Translations under genes and position numbers: made by a program
The notes under the pieces: generated by a model
What the model was told of the DNA's origin: nothing
The model's input: the letters and a program-made list of their open reading frames with translations, nothing else
Databases searched by the model: none
DNA from: Streptococcus sp. HMSC074B11
GTDB taxonomy: Bacteria; Bacillota; Bacilli; Lactobacillales; Streptococcaceae
NCBI RefSeq assembly: GCF_001808705.1
Contig: NZ_KV794246.1
Coordinates: 1-39,110 of the forward strand
DNA length: 39,110 bases
Direction of reading: 5' to 3'
Part shown: one piece after another, positions 18,663-28,383 of the stretch
How positions within the stretch are numbered: the stretch's first letter is position 1
How the letters are laid out: each line of letters starts with the position of its first letter

Positions 18663-19862
18663 TTATTTGTCTGTAAGAGCAGCCAATCCTGGAAGTTCTT
18701 TACCTTCAAGGAGTTCCATAGATGCACCACCACCAGTAGAGATCCATGAGAATTTGTCTGCACGACCAAGGTTGATAGCTGCAGCAGCTGAGTCACCACC
18801 ACCGATGATTGATTTAACGCCAGGTTGTTTTACGATAGCGTCCATAACACCGATTGTACCAGCTTGGAAGTCAGGGTTTTCAAACACACCCATAGGTCCG
18901 TTCCAAACAACTGTTTTCGCACCTGTCAATTCTTGGTCGAATTTAGCAATTGATTTAGGTCCGATATCAAGACCAAGGAATCCTGGGTCTACTGCTTCAC
19001 CTTCAGTGTCTTTCACTTCAGTGTAGTCAGCAAATGCGTTTGCTTCTTTTGAGTCAACTGGCAAGATCAATTTGCCGTTTGATTTTTCAAGAAGAGCTTT
19101 CGCCACATCCAATTTGTCTTCTTCTACAAGTGAGTTACCGATTTCGATACCTTGAGCTTTGTAGAATGTGTAAGTCATACCACCACCGATAAGAACTTTA
19201 TCAGCTTTGGCAAGAAGGTTTTCGATAACACCAATCTTATCAGATACTTTAGACCCACCAAGGATAGCTACGAATGGACGTTCTGGAGCTTCAACTGCTT
19301 CTTTGATGTAGGCAATTTCGTTTTCAAGAAGGAAACCAGCAACTGCTTTATCAACGTTTGCTGAGATACCAACGTTAGATGCGTGTGCACGGTGAGCAGT
19401 ACCGAATGCATCGTTTACGAAGATACCATCTCCAAGTGATGCCCAGTATTTACCAAGTTCAGGATCGTTTTTAGATTCTTTCTTGCCGTCAACATCTTCG
19501 TAACGAGTGTTTTCAACCAAAAGAACTTGTCCATCTTCAAGAGCGTTAATTGCAGCTTCCAATTCAGCACCACGAGTTACACCTGGAAGGAATGTAACTT
19601 CTTGACCCAATTTAGCAGCCAAGTCAGCAGCAACAGGAGCAAGTGATTTACCAGCTTTGTCTGCTTCTTCTTTTACACGTCCAAGGTGAGAGAAGAGAAT
19701 CGCACGTCCACCTTGTTCAAGGATGTACTTGATAGTTGGAAGAGCTGCAGTGATACGGTTGTCATTAGTAATCACGCCATCTTTTACAGGAACGTTGAAG
19801 TCAACACGAACGAGAACTTTTTTCCCTTTCAACTCAACGTCTTTAACAGTCAATTTTGCCAT
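18663..19862 (-). CDS. pgk: Phosphoglycerate kinase
   Basis: This glycolytic enzyme transfers phosphate from 1,3-bisphosphoglycerate to ADP. It has 399 residues, a complete family length. Motifs include [12 protein letters not shown] (substrate-binding Asp/Asn), [14 protein letters not shown], the [11 protein letters not shown] segment, and [13 protein letters not shown] near the C-terminus. AAGGAG precedes the ATG. It is monocistronic, with an extended -10 promoter and a strong terminator. Codon choice is visibly more restricted than in the folate genes, as expected for a highly expressed gene. Confidence 0.97.
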   Translation of the reverse strand: MAKLTVKDVELKGKKVLVRVDFNVPVKDGVITNDNRITAALPTIKYILEQGGRAILFSHLGRVKEEADKAGKSLAPVAADLAAKLGQEVTFLPGVTRGAELEAAINALEDGQVLLVENTRYEDVDGKKESKNDPELGKYWASLGDGIFVNDAFGTAHRAHASNVGISANVDKAVAGFLLENEIAYIKEAVEAPERPFVAILGGSKVSDKIGVIENLLAKADKVLIGGGMTYTFYKAQGIEIGNSLVEEDKLDVAKALLEKSNGKLILPVDSKEANAFADYTEVKDTEGEAVDPGFLGLDIGPKSIAKFDQELTGAKTVVWNGPMGVFENPDFQAGTIGVMDAIVKQPGVKSIIGGGDSAAAAINLGRADKFSWISTGGGASMELLEGKELPGLAALTDK

Positions 19863-19895
19863 TTGGAAAGACTCCTTAATTTTTTTTACGTGTTA

Positions 19896-19904
19896 ATTAT
19901 ATCA
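19896..19904 (-). promoter_or_regulatory. Extended -10 promoter of pgk
   Basis: TGaTATAAT on the minus strand (hexamer 19896-19901) with no convincing -35, 34 bases before the pgk start codon. Confidence 0.6.
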
Positions 19905-19940
19905 CAAAATCAATAAAAGAGATAGCAAAACCTTAAACTT

Positions 19941-20051
19941 TTATCCACAACAATTTTTCTCGATTAATTCAGGACAGTGCTTGTAACTACGACAGAATAC
20001 TCTACCATTTTTATTCTCCTCCCCTATACAAAAAGATTTGACTCTTAAAAG
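19941..20051 (-). pseudogene. Possible remnant of a small Cys-rich protein
   Basis: A 36-codon open frame without a usable start ends NGRVFCRSYKHCPELIEKNCCG. It has five cysteines and a protein-like composition. In another frame a strong ribosome site (GGGGAGGAG, 20016-20024) and an ATG (20008) lead to only 14 codons. One inserted base after that ATG would join the ribosome site to the Cys-rich frame, so a frameshifted micro-gene is one reading. A chance frame is equally possible; I recognise no family. Confidence 0.25.
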
Positions 20052-20064
20052 TCAAATCTTTTTT
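20031..20064 (-). terminator. Intrinsic terminator of the GH85 gene
   Basis: AAAAGATTTGACT (20031-20043) pairs with AGTCAAATCTTTT (20050-20062), with T-runs on either side, 37 bases past the stop codon. Confidence 0.85.
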
Positions 20065-20100
20065 ATTAATATGAAGTCAGTGTTAGATACACTCTCTATC

Positions 20101-23100
20101 TTAATCTTCTTTTTTCTTTTGAGCTAGCAAACCAAAGCCACTTAAAACTCCAGCTAGGCCAAGAGCTACTAGATTTGCATCTACTTCTGTACCTGTATTT
20201 GGAAGTTGTTTTCCTTCAATTTTTTCAGCTTGTGCTTCTGTTTTTGCTGGTTCTTGCTTCGCTGCCTGGCTTGCTTGAACTAGCGAAACGGATGTTTCAG
20301 TCTTAGGTTCTGTTTTTCTAATTTCCTTCTTAGTATCTTGAGTCGCTGGAGCAGGTGTAACTGGTCTGTCACCTGGTACTTTAACTATTTTTGTACCGAC
20401 TTCAACAATCTCAGTTACGGCTTCCTTGAGAACTTCCGTTCCCTTAAGACTGCGATGTCCTTCAGAATCAATCTCTACAAGGTTTCTACGAAGACCTGCA
20501 ACTCCTACTTGAACCAAGCGTCGTTCTCCTACTGGGAGGCTAGGATTTACTCTTTCTTCATGTCCATATGCAAGAACTTCTTCTTCCACAACCAAGCTTG
20601 GCTTCTTAACTTCTAAGACTTTTGGACCTTCTAGCGGTTGAACTCGGCTTTCTACCTTGGTACCAACTTCAGTGATTTCTGCAACTGCTTCCTTGACTAC
20701 TTCTGTTTTAAGAAGAGTACGGTTACCTTTGGCATCTACTTCAATCAGACGACGAGTCTGCCCTTCTACACCTACCTGAACAATACGACGTTCACCCAAC
20801 AAGAGGTCTCCTGCTGGACGTTCTTGGCGTTCGAAGGTTTGAGTTTCTGTTTCAATCACTAACTCAGGTAGCGCTTCAACTGTTGGCGCAGTTTCTCCTT
20901 CTTCTAAGCTACCCACATGATGACTTTCTTCTGCAGAAGCTAGTTTCTTATTCAGCTTTTCTTTCATGTCCGCAAAGGATTCTGGAGTTGGCGTTTGTGA
21001 AGATAATAAAGTCTCAGCTTGCACAATCAACTCAGATTTAGGATCTTTTTCAAGGACAGATTCGAGCAAGCTCTCCAATTCTTCTCTAGCAGTTTGATAA
21101 CGTTGATTGCCATCCAATTCAGTACCAGCTTGTTTCAAGTCATTCAAGGCCTGGTTGACTGCTTCTTGACTAGCATCATGATTTTCTAAGATAGCTTTCG
21201 CTGCATCAAGCTTCTCAGCAAGAGCTGCTTGTTTTTCGGCATCAGCAAATGTATAAGCTATTGTTTCTTTGCGTCCTTGAGCAGATGTGATTTCTTGTTT
21301 CAGATATTCGTCGTTAATGGCTGCCTTAGGTGATACTAGAACATCAAAGTCGACAGTTTGTCCTTGATAGTGCAACTGAAGTTTTTGACGGCCTGTTTTT
21401 TGAGAATCATAACCTGTAATTTCGACTCCTTGGTCTGTAAAGCTATGTTCAGTCTCTGTCTCATCATCATACAAGACCTTAAAACGTCCTTCTGATAAGT
21501 TTAGAGCATCACCTACCAAGTAGTCAATTTTCGGTTGCTTGCTAATATACAAGGCTGCTACCTCTTTTGGACCAGTTTCTTCACCAGTGACTTGAATCTT
21601 AAAGCTACCTGCAACTGGAAGACCAAGATAGGTTACTGTTAACTCTTGTTCGCCATGATGGTGAGCATCGTAGCCATTAACAGTAACTCCTGCATGACTA
21701 AGGTTGATGACTTCATCTGATTCTTCACCTTCGTATTTGACACGGAGAAGACCACCTTTAAGATTCAATTCCTCACCAACTTGATAAGTTGCCTTTTTAG
21801 GTGCTACTTCTAGACTGACAGCCTTAATCTTTCTTTCATCCTGAGGAATCGTCACAGCAAGAGTATTACTGATTTCTTTACCTGGCAATTGTGTACGGTA
21901 GTAAAGAAGGTTTGGACGTTTTTCAAAACTCAATGGTTCTGTTGCCAAATCCCCTCCAACTGCTGTATTTAAGGTAGCGATTGGAGTTTGTGAATCTGCC
22001 TTGTCATAGACTGTGATGGTTGCCCCAGCAGGAACTTCTGAGAAGCCGAGCTGAACCTTATTGTCTGTTAGAACACGCGCTGCAACTTTACTCATTGGAA
22101 TGTTTTGGCTCTCCGTATCAAGAGTTTCATACATCTTCCAGTTGTAGATGCGGATAGCTTTCCATGGTGTTCCATTGTCGGATGTAATAACGTGCAAACG
22201 CCAGTCTTGCGCAGTGATTGGGCTATCAAGGGTGATATCTGAAACATGGGCTTTATTGCCACGAACAGCTTTAGCTAGTTTCCATTCACCTGCTTCATCT
22301 TTGTAGTAAAGGTCAAAGTCTTTGGTGTTCATCAAGCCATCATTAACAGACTCTCCACCAGCACCTGCGTGATCCATAACCCATCTCACAACACGGCGTG
22401 GTTGTGTCAAACGGATATCAACACTACCACTTAATTGAGCAGAAGACCATTTGTCAGATAGACTGGTGATGGTCCCATTCAACATACCTTCGATACCTTC
22501 TCCACCTTCTGTATTTGGGAAGGTACTTCCGATAACAGTAGCCCCTGGAACGATATTTTCTGCAAGAGGTCTTGGAAGACTGGTATCTTGGACAGTCATT
22601 CCCCACTCAAAGTTTGTAGTTGCTGCTTCAGAGCGAAGACCGTTCTTGCCAACTGCGACAACCTTCAACTCTTGACTAGTACCAGTTGCACTGGCTGAAC
22701 GGCTAACTTTTGGTAGGTAGATTGTAGTTGCAGATGAACCTGTCAATAGGCGCCAAGCATCGCCATCCTTCTCATAAACTTCATAGAAATCAGTGTCTTT
22801 ATTACCAGTAAATTGGACAATGGCTTCCGCTTCTTGGGCATTTTTCAGAGATTGTTTAGCTACTTTAAGAGCTGTTGGTGCTTGAGGAGCCTCTTGATTA
22901 TCTGACACGGTCAACTCACCCAAATTGAATTGGTAATCCTTAAGAGCAGCAGTGTTTTCGATAGTAAGCTTGATACCGTAAATGGTCTGACCAGCCAAGG
23001 CACTCAAGTCAAATTCGTCTTTTGTCCAATCGTCAGATAGAGTCAGTTCTTTACGAGCATTCTCGCCACCGTAAGTATAGTTTTTCTGAGTCGCAAACTC

Positions 23101-24912
23101 TACATAGACCTTGCTTCCCTTACCACCTTTATGGGCGACACGGAGTTTCGTTTTATCTGTTACTTCCAGTTTTGTAGAGTAGAGACGAACATCTTGGTTG
23201 GTATTTTCAGCTAAATCACCCGCAAACTTGAGTGAGTTACCTCCATTGTAGGCATCTTCAAAGTCATAGTCAGCTTGAAGTTTAGCAGCTGAGGATGTTT
23301 GCCACCAGCGCCATGTAGGCAAGATACCTGATACAGAACGATAGTTCCATTCAGAATCCTTGGAGACTTTACCGTCTACAAACCATTTTTTACCATGTCC
23401 AGTGTTAAAGGATGTTGTGAAGCTACGTCCCACTGCTGGTGTACGATCAGCTACGAGGTTGGCAATCCCGTACCAGTCCTTATCCTCTGGTTTTTGACCA
23501 GTTGGATCTCCTTGGTAACCTGTGAAGAAGATGTTTTCATTCTTGTGATAATCTTCTCCTGTCTTACCAAGACTTGTAATAGTATCTGGCGCAAAGAGAC
23601 CAAGTGACAAGCGAAGTTTACCATTTTCATCAAAAAGGGCATCCCATTTCACTTTTGTCTTGTAGGAACCACCTTGTTGCAATTCCAATCCTGCAAAGAC
23701 ATCGTACTGGCTACGCTCTAGCCATTTTGCCATAGTTACAGAGTAGTCATTTTTCTCTTTGGTCCAGTTAAAGTTGGCAAAGAAATGATCCGCAGGAACC
23801 TTGTCTCCCTCTTTTTGCATGAATGGATAATTGTATTCACCAAGTCCGTCTTCGTGATAACGACCATATTCATAGGTCATGGCATCGTACCAAGAATATT
23901 TGACTGGATGGTTGACTTTGGCAGCATATTCCTTGGTGTAAAGCATGAAGTCACGCATTTTCTTACCAAGAGGCGTCACGATATCACCTGTTGTTTCTTG
24001 GTTGATAAAGTAACCATCAAATCCATAATATTTAGCTAAATCAACCAATTTACGAGCGATAGGGAAAGTTCCGTCTTCATCTTGTTGAAGGGCTGCAGCA
24101 AATTTTTCTTGGTCTGCAATGCTATTTGACCAGTTGAAGAATAGGGTACCCAATACAGGAACACCATTACGGTGACCAGCATCAATCACGTCTGGAGTTG
24201 GAACAAGTCCTTCCCAGAAGACCATTGAATTCAAGTATTGCCAGTAGTCGAAAGCGTAGGCTTTAAACTCTTCACCACCTACAGAAGCGTGGTCTTTAGC
24301 CTTAGAGTTGGTATTTGCAAGAGCTTCAACCTTAGCGTCCTTATTAGCTTTTTCGTTAACTACATGTCCACGATAGCGCTTGGCTAGTTCCACTGAAGAG
24401 CGGTTAATAGCATCGTCTTCGCGAGCACCTGGTTCCCATTTCAACAAATCTTCCCATGTGTCAAACTTAATTTCTTTTGGTCGGAGACTTTTTTCTTCTT
24501 TCTTAGGAACATCAGAGACCGTAGCTTTTTCTTCTGGCTTATTTTCTGTAGTAGCAGGCGTTTCTTCAGCCTTAGGCGTTTCAGCAACTGGATTAGTTGC
24601 TTCCTTATCAGCTGCAGTCAATTGATCCAAACTTGGTTTCTCTTCTGAAACAGGCTGCTCGCTAGTCTTATCTTCCGTCGCTTCCAGTTCCTTCAATACT
24701 TCTGGTGCTGGTGTGGTTGCTTCTGCTGGAGTAGTGGCTGACGGTTGTTCTGAAGCTACTGCTGTAGTTGTTGCCCCATTTTCTGGAACGACAGACTCTT
24801 CAGCCAAAGCTGGACCTGCAAATAGAACTGAACCAATCATCAATGAGCAGGCACCCACTGACAATTTTCGAATACTATAGCGACAATGTTTTTCAAAAAA
24901 TGGATTCTTCAT
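20101..24912 (-). CDS. endoD: Cell-wall-anchored endo-beta-N-acetylglucosaminidase, GH85 (EndoD type)
   Basis: This enzyme cuts between the two core GlcNAc residues of N-glycans on host glycoproteins. It has 1603 residues. A YSIRK signal peptide (RYSIRKLSVGACSLMIG, residues 11-27) is followed by a Pro/Glu/Thr stretch. The GH85 domain spans about 145-510, with catalytic Asn304 and Glu306 in GFDGYFINQETTG. Then come beta-sandwich regions (about 550-700; an F5/8-type-like domain about 804-930), two Ig-like domains (about 1027 and 1117 on), a helical FIVAR-like part (about 1200-1330) and two G5-like repeats (about 1350-1510) ending EVGTK. LPNTG at 1570-1574, a hydrophobic segment and KKKED form the sortase signal. 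It is monocistronic with promoter, cre-like site and terminator, and would feed host glycan sugars to the cell. Confidence 0.95.
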   Translation of the reverse strand: MKNPFFEKHCRYSIRKLSVGACSLMIGSVLFAGPALAEESVVPENGATTTAVASEQPSATTPAEATTPAPEVLKELEATEDKTSEQPVSEEKPSLDQLTAADKEATNPVAETPKAEETPATTENKPEEKATVSDVPKKEEKSLRPKEIKFDTWEDLLKWEPGAREDDAINRSSVELAKRYRGHVVNEKANKDAKVEALANTNSKAKDHASVGGEEFKAYAFDYWQYLNSMVFWEGLVPTPDVIDAGHRNGVPVLGTLFFNWSNSIADQEKFAAALQQDEDGTFPIARKLVDLAKYYGFDGYFINQETTGDIVTPLGKKMRDFMLYTKEYAAKVNHPVKYSWYDAMTYEYGRYHEDGLGEYNYPFMQKEGDKVPADHFFANFNWTKEKNDYSVTMAKWLERSQYDVFAGLELQQGGSYKTKVKWDALFDENGKLRLSLGLFAPDTITSLGKTGEDYHKNENIFFTGYQGDPTGQKPEDKDWYGIANLVADRTPAVGRSFTTSFNTGHGKKWFVDGKVSKDSEWNYRSVSGILPTWRWWQTSSAAKLQADYDFEDAYNGGNSLKFAGDLAENTNQDVRLYSTKLEVTDKTKLRVAHKGGKGSKVYVEFATQKNYTYGGENARKELTLSDDWTKDEFDLSALAGQTIYGIKLTIENTAALKDYQFNLGELTVSDNQEAPQAPTALKVAKQSLKNAQEAEAIVQFTGNKDTDFYEVYEKDGDAWRLLTGSSATTIYLPKVSRSASATGTSQELKVVAVGKNGLRSEAATTNFEWGMTVQDTSLPRPLAENIVPGATVIGSTFPNTEGGEGIEGMLNGTITSLSDKWSSAQLSGSVDIRLTQPRRVVRWVMDHAGAGGESVNDGLMNTKDFDLYYKDEAGEWKLAKAVRGNKAHVSDITLDSPITAQDWRLHVITSDNGTPWKAIRIYNWKMYETLDTESQNIPMSKVAARVLTDNKVQLGFSEVPAGATITVYDKADSQTPIATLNTAVGGDLATEPLSFEKRPNLLYYRTQLPGKEISNTLAVTIPQDERKIKAVSLEVAPKKATYQVGEELNLKGGLLRVKYEGEESDEVINLSHAGVTVNGYDAHHHGEQELTVTYLGLPVAGSFKIQVTGEETGPKEVAALYISKQPKIDYLVGDALNLSEGRFKVLYDDETETEHSFTDQGVEITGYDSQKTGRQKLQLHYQGQTVDFDVLVSPKAAINDEYLKQEITSAQGRKETIAYTFADAEKQAALAEKLDAAKAILENHDASQEAVNQALNDLKQAGTELDGNQRYQTAREELESLLESVLEKDPKSELIVQAETLLSSQTPTPESFADMKEKLNKKLASAEESHHVGSLEEGETAPTVEALPELVIETETQTFERQERPAGDLLLGERRIVQVGVEGQTRRLIEVDAKGNRTLLKTEVVKEAVAEITEVGTKVESRVQPLEGPKVLEVKKPSLVVEEEVLAYGHEERVNPSLPVGERRLVQVGVAGLRRNLVEIDSEGHRSLKGTEVLKEAVTEIVEVGTKIVKVPGDRPVTPAPATQDTKKEIRKTEPKTETSVSLVQASQAAKQEPAKTEAQAEKIEGKQLPNTGTEVDANLVALGLAGVLSGFGLLAQKKKED

Positions 24913-24939
24913 CTTTTTCTCCTTTGACTTTCCATAAAA

Positions 24940-24953
24940 AGTAAGCGCTTTAT
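24940..24953 (-). promoter_or_regulatory. cre-like operator upstream of the GH85 gene
   Basis: The minus strand reads ATAAAGCGCTTACT, with a palindromic core TAAAGCGCTTA. It lies about 50-60 bases downstream of the predicted start point and 28 bases before the ATG, a position suited to a CcpA roadblock. Confidence 0.6.
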
Positions 24954-25005
24954 TTTTGAATTAAAAAAGTAGCTGTTCCAAAAATACACAGAACAGGTCA
25001 TTTTT

Positions 25006-25033
25006 ATTTTACGATATTTAGAAAAAGAGTCAA
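25006..25033 (-). promoter_or_regulatory. Promoter of the GH85 gene
   Basis: TTGACT (25028-25033), 16-base spacer, TAAAAT (25006-25011). The spacer 24913-25217 holds only this promoter, the cre site, a short CTGTTC/GAACAG inverted repeat and the divergent promoter at 25145. Confidence 0.65.
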
Positions 25034-25144
25034 CACTAGCCCTTCAAGAACTATAAAGAAGTGAAGAATTAATATAAATTAGACAATCATTGACCATTTT
25101 TCGAATAAAATCAACATTTTTCTCAAAAAAAGAGCATTTACTAC

Positions 25145-25173
25145 TTGTTAGATTTACTTTTATCCTTTAAAAT
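25145..25173 (+). promoter_or_regulatory. Promoter of the Na/Pi cotransporter gene
   Basis: TTGTTA (25145-25150), 17-base spacer, TAAAAT (25168-25173); GGAGG lies 9 bases before the ATG. Confidence 0.6.
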
Positions 25174-25217
25174 AGAATGGGAGAAATTCCGCGATTATTT
25201 TTCGGAGGAAAAAGAAA

Positions 25218-26849
25218 ATGTCCATTAATTGGCAGGAAATTATTTTTCACTTTTTAGGTGGTCTGGGTCTATTTTTATATAGTATCAAGACCATGGGAGA
25301 CGGTTTACAACAAGCTGCTGGAGACCGCCTTCGATATTACATTGACAAGTACACAAGTAATCCCTTCTTAGGAGTTTTAGTGGGGATTGTCGTCACTGCC
25401 CTAATCCAGTCAAGTACAGGTGTAACGGTTATTACGGTTGGACTAGTCAGTGCTAGTCTCCTCACCCTTAGACAGGCCATCGGGATTATCATGGGAGCCA
25501 ATATTGGAACGACCGTAACGTCCTTCATCATCGGTTTCAAACTTGGCGAGTATGCCCTACCCTTGATTTTCCTTGGAACCATGTTCTTATTCTTTACTAA
25601 AAACCGTACTGCAAATAATATTGGACGTATCCTTTTTGGTGTGGGTGGTATCTTCTATGCCCTCAACCTCATTAGTGCTGGGATGAGCCCTCTTAAAGAC
25701 TTGCCTCAGTTTAAGGAATACATGGTTACCTTGGGTCAAAATCCTATCTTGGGAGTTGTTGCTGGTGCAGTTATTACCGTTCTGATTCAGGCATCTTCTG
25801 CAACCATCGGGATCCTACAAGGTCTTTATGCAGGTGGATTCCTCGACCTCAAAGGGGCACTACCAGTCCTATTCGGAGATAATATCGGTACAACCTTAAC
25901 CGTTATCATCGCGGCAGCTGGTGCCAATGTATCTGCGAAGCGCGTTGCAGCAACGCACGTTACCTTTAACGTTCTAGGAACCATCCTCTGCTTAATCTTG
26001 TTAGGCCCATTCACTTCAATGATTGAGTACTTCCAGGCTCTACTTCACCTCTCACCTGAGATGACGATTGCCTTTTCACACGGTGCCTTTAACGTAAGTA
26101 ACACCATTGTACAATTCCCATTCATCGGTGCTTTGGCTTACTTTGTTACTAAGCTAATCCCTGGTGAAGACGAAGTTGTTAAATACGAACCTCTTTACCT
26201 GGATGAACAACTCATCAAGCAAGCTCCTTCTATCGCCCTAGGAAATGCCAAGAAAGAACTCTTGCACCTAGGAAACTATGCTGTAAAAGCATTCGATCTT
26301 TCTTACGACTACATTATCAATTCTAACGAAAAAGTCGCAGAAAAGGGACACAAGACTGAAGAAGCTATCAACACAATCGACGAGAAATTAACACGTTACC
26401 TCATTAGTCTATCTAGTGAAGCATTGAGCCAAAAAGAGAGTGAAGTATTAACCAACATCCTTGACTCTTCTCGAGACTTGGAACGTATCGGTGACCACGC
26501 TGAAGCTTTGATTAATCTTAACGACTACTTGCAACGCAAGAATGTTCAATTCTCTAACTCAGCCCTAGAAGAGTTGGAAGAGATTTACCGTCAAACAAGC
26601 GATTTCGTTAAAGATGCTCTTGAAAGTGTTGAAAACAATGACCTTGAAAAAGCTCAAGCTCTTATTGAACGCCATGAAGCCATCAACAAGATGGAACGTG
26701 TCCTTCGTAAGACTCACATCAAACGCCTAAACAATGGTGAATGTTCTACCCAAGCAGGTGTCAACTTTATCGACATCATTTCACACTATACTCGTGTGTC
26801 AGACCATGCTATGAACCTTGCTGAAAAGGTTTTGGCTGAACAAATCTAA
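25218..26849 (+). CDS. Na/Pi cotransporter family protein with PhoU-like tail
   Basis: This 543-residue membrane protein belongs to the Na+/phosphate cotransporter (NptA/PNaS) family. Residues 1 to about 315 hold the transporter core with its duplicated signature: ALIQSSTGVTVITVGLVSA and IMGANIGTTVT in the first half, VLIQASSATIGILQGL and LFGDNIGTTLT in the second. From about 350 to the end is a cytoplasmic helical PhoU-like domain (LLHLGNYAVKAF; DLERIGDHAEALINL; HYTRVSDHAMNLAEKV), which probably links transport to phosphate signalling. It is monocistronic and convergent with the immunity-like gene. No pho-type operator was evident. Confidence 0.93.
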   Translation: MSINWQEIIFHFLGGLGLFLYSIKTMGDGLQQAAGDRLRYYIDKYTSNPFLGVLVGIVVTALIQSSTGVTVITVGLVSASLLTLRQAIGIIMGANIGTTVTSFIIGFKLGEYALPLIFLGTMFLFFTKNRTANNIGRILFGVGGIFYALNLISAGMSPLKDLPQFKEYMVTLGQNPILGVVAGAVITVLIQASSATIGILQGLYAGGFLDLKGALPVLFGDNIGTTLTVIIAAAGANVSAKRVAATHVTFNVLGTILCLILLGPFTSMIEYFQALLHLSPEMTIAFSHGAFNVSNTIVQFPFIGALAYFVTKLIPGEDEVVKYEPLYLDEQLIKQAPSIALGNAKKELLHLGNYAVKAFDLSYDYIINSNEKVAEKGHKTEEAINTIDEKLTRYLISLSSEALSQKESEVLTNILDSSRDLERIGDHAEALINLNDYLQRKNVQFSNSALEELEEIYRQTSDFVKDALESVENNDLEKAQALIERHEAINKMERVLRKTHIKRLNNGECSTQAGVNFIDIISHYTRVSDHAMNLAEKVLAEQI

Positions 26850-26855
26850 GATAAA

Positions 26856-26889
26856 AAAATGCTTTGATTCTTTTGAATCAAAGCATTTT
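26856..26889. terminator. Bidirectional terminator between convergent genes
   Basis: AAAATGCTTTGATTC/GAATCAAAGCATTTT, a perfect 15-bp stem with loop TTTT. In the minus direction it is followed by a T-run. The stop codon of the immunity-like gene (26878) is inside the stem. Confidence 0.88.
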
Positions 26890-27174
26890 AAATAGCTCTC
26901 CAATCATAAAGGAAGAGGCAGCTGCACCCTTGTACCTTGCTTCTTCCTTTTTGATATAGCGGGCCAGATTAACTAACTCTGGCGCCGGTGTTCTAGGATT
27001 CTTGAGGAGTTCAAGTGTGACTAGCCCTGAAAGTCGGACTGCAAGCAAGCGCTCATTGGTGCTGGGCAATTTCTTAGCAGTTTCTAGGAGTGCAGCCACT
27101 AAATCTTCACTCAAGTTTTGACGGGCATGATTGTAAAGGTCCCGTATCAAGGTTTCTAGGTTTGGTTCTTCCAT
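26878..27174 (-). CDS. Bacteriocin immunity protein-like (EntA_Immun-type)
   Basis: The protein has 98 residues from the ATG at 27174, which has GGAGGTGAT directly upstream; an ATG at 27189 has no such site. It is an all-helical, charged protein with the spacing of the enterocin-A-immunity family: LIRDLYN, ERLLAVRLSGLVTLELL, PELVNLARYIKKEEARYKG. Family members give cytoplasmic protection against class IIa bacteriocins. No bacteriocin gene is nearby. It follows pepA by 24 bases and probably shares its transcript. The family assignment is by pattern recognition only. Confidence 0.6.
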   Translation of the reverse strand: MEEPNLETLIRDLYNHARQNLSEDLVAALLETAKKLPSTNERLLAVRLSGLVTLELLKNPRTPAPELVNLARYIKKEEARYKGAAASSFMIGELFKML

Positions 27175-27198
27175 ACCTATCACCTCCATCTTTTTAGT

Positions 27199-28263
27199 TT
27201 AGTAATTTTTGATCAAATCTACTGTAGAACGATCCAATTTTTTAACCAAGGCTTGTAGAAAAGCTTGGGCTTCAAGGAAATCGTCCATGGCATAAAGTGT
27301 TTGATGAGAGTGGATATAACGAGCGCAGACACCGATTGTTGTTGATGGGACACCACCATTTTTCAGATGAGCTGCACCTGCGTCAGTTCCACCTTTTCCA
27401 CAGTAGTATTGGTACTTGATACCAGCTTCTTCAGCAGTTGTCAAAAGGAAGTCCTTCATGCCTGGGAGAAGCAAGTGACCTGGATCGTAGAAACGAATCA
27501 AGGTTCCATCACCAATCTTACCTTGACCACCATAAACATCACCTGCTGGTGAGCAATCCACCGCAAGGAATACTTCTGGATCAAATTTTGTTGTAGATGC
27601 ATGGGCACCACGAAGTCCAACTTCTTCTTGGACGTTAGCACCAAGATAAAGTTCATTTCCTAGTTTTTGGCCTGACAAGTTTTCAGCTAATTCGCTAACC
27701 ATAAGCACACCGTAACGGTTATCCCATGCTTTTGAGATGATATTTTTTTCATTAGCAGTTAGAATCGCACTACTATCTGGCACGATTGTGTCCCCAGGAC
27801 GGATACCAAAACTTTCAGCCTCAGCCTTATCTGCAAAACCACCGTCAAAAACGATATCTGAAATAGCTGGCATGGTTGGTCCACCTGTGCCACGAGTCAA
27901 ATGTGGAGGAACTGAACCTGAAATTACTGGAATCTCACGTCCTTCACGTGTAAAGAGTTTAAAGCGTTGGCTGCTGACAACCATAGGGTTCCAACCACCA
28001 ATGCTGACTACTCGGAAAGTCCCGTCTGGCTTGATTTCACTAACCATAAAACCAACTTCATCCATGTGAGAGGCTACCAAAACACGAGGTGCATTTTCAA
28101 CTTCTGAGTGTTTAACCCCAAAAATACCACCCAAGCCATCAGTCACAACTTCATCCACGTGAGGTGTTAATTTTTCACGAAGATAAGCGCGAACAGGTGC
28201 TTCATGACCTGAGATAGCGGAAAGTTCTGTTACTTCTTTGATTTTAGAAAATAATGTTGTCAT
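27199..28263 (-). CDS. pepA: Glutamyl aminopeptidase, M42 family
   Basis: This cytoplasmic metallo-aminopeptidase of 354 residues removes N-terminal Glu/Asp from peptides, supporting amino-acid supply. M42 motifs are complete: VASHMDEVGF (metal ligand His66, Asp68), the bridging Asp in KAWDNRYG, the catalytic Glu pair in QEEVGLRGA, the ligand Asp in LAVDCSPAGD, and a late His in ARYIHSHQTLY. The length is normal. An AAGGGAT ribosome site and an extended -10 promoter lie upstream. The small immunity-like gene follows in the same direction. Confidence 0.95.
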   Translation of the reverse strand: MTTLFSKIKEVTELSAISGHEAPVRAYLREKLTPHVDEVVTDGLGGIFGVKHSEVENAPRVLVASHMDEVGFMVSEIKPDGTFRVVSIGGWNPMVVSSQRFKLFTREGREIPVISGSVPPHLTRGTGGPTMPAISDIVFDGGFADKAEAESFGIRPGDTIVPDSSAILTANEKNIISKAWDNRYGVLMVSELAENLSGQKLGNELYLGANVQEEVGLRGAHASTTKFDPEVFLAVDCSPAGDVYGGQGKIGDGTLIRFYDPGHLLLPGMKDFLLTTAEEAGIKYQYYCGKGGTDAGAAHLKNGGVPSTTIGVCARYIHSHQTLYAMDDFLEAQAFLQALVKKLDRSTVDLIKNY

Positions 28264-28287
28264 TTCTATCCCTTCTTTCTTTCAACC

Positions 28288-28296
28288 ATTTTACCA
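28288..28296 (-). promoter_or_regulatory. Extended -10 promoter of pepA
   Basis: TGgTAAAAT on the minus strand (hexamer 28288-28293), 25 bases before the start codon. The -35 is weak. Confidence 0.5.
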
Positions 28297-28360
28297 CTTT
28301 TTATAGGAGAAAGGTAGTGGAAATCAACATTTTCCCAAGTAACTTACTCTTATAACAATA

Positions 28361-28383
28361 AAAGAATCACAAATGTGATCCTT
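28361..28383 (-). terminator. Terminator of the murI-yidD operon
   Basis: In the minus direction, AAGGATCAC/GTGATTCTT forms a 9-bp stem (one G-U) with loop ATTT, followed by TTATTG. The yidD stop codon lies inside the stem. Confidence 0.65.
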
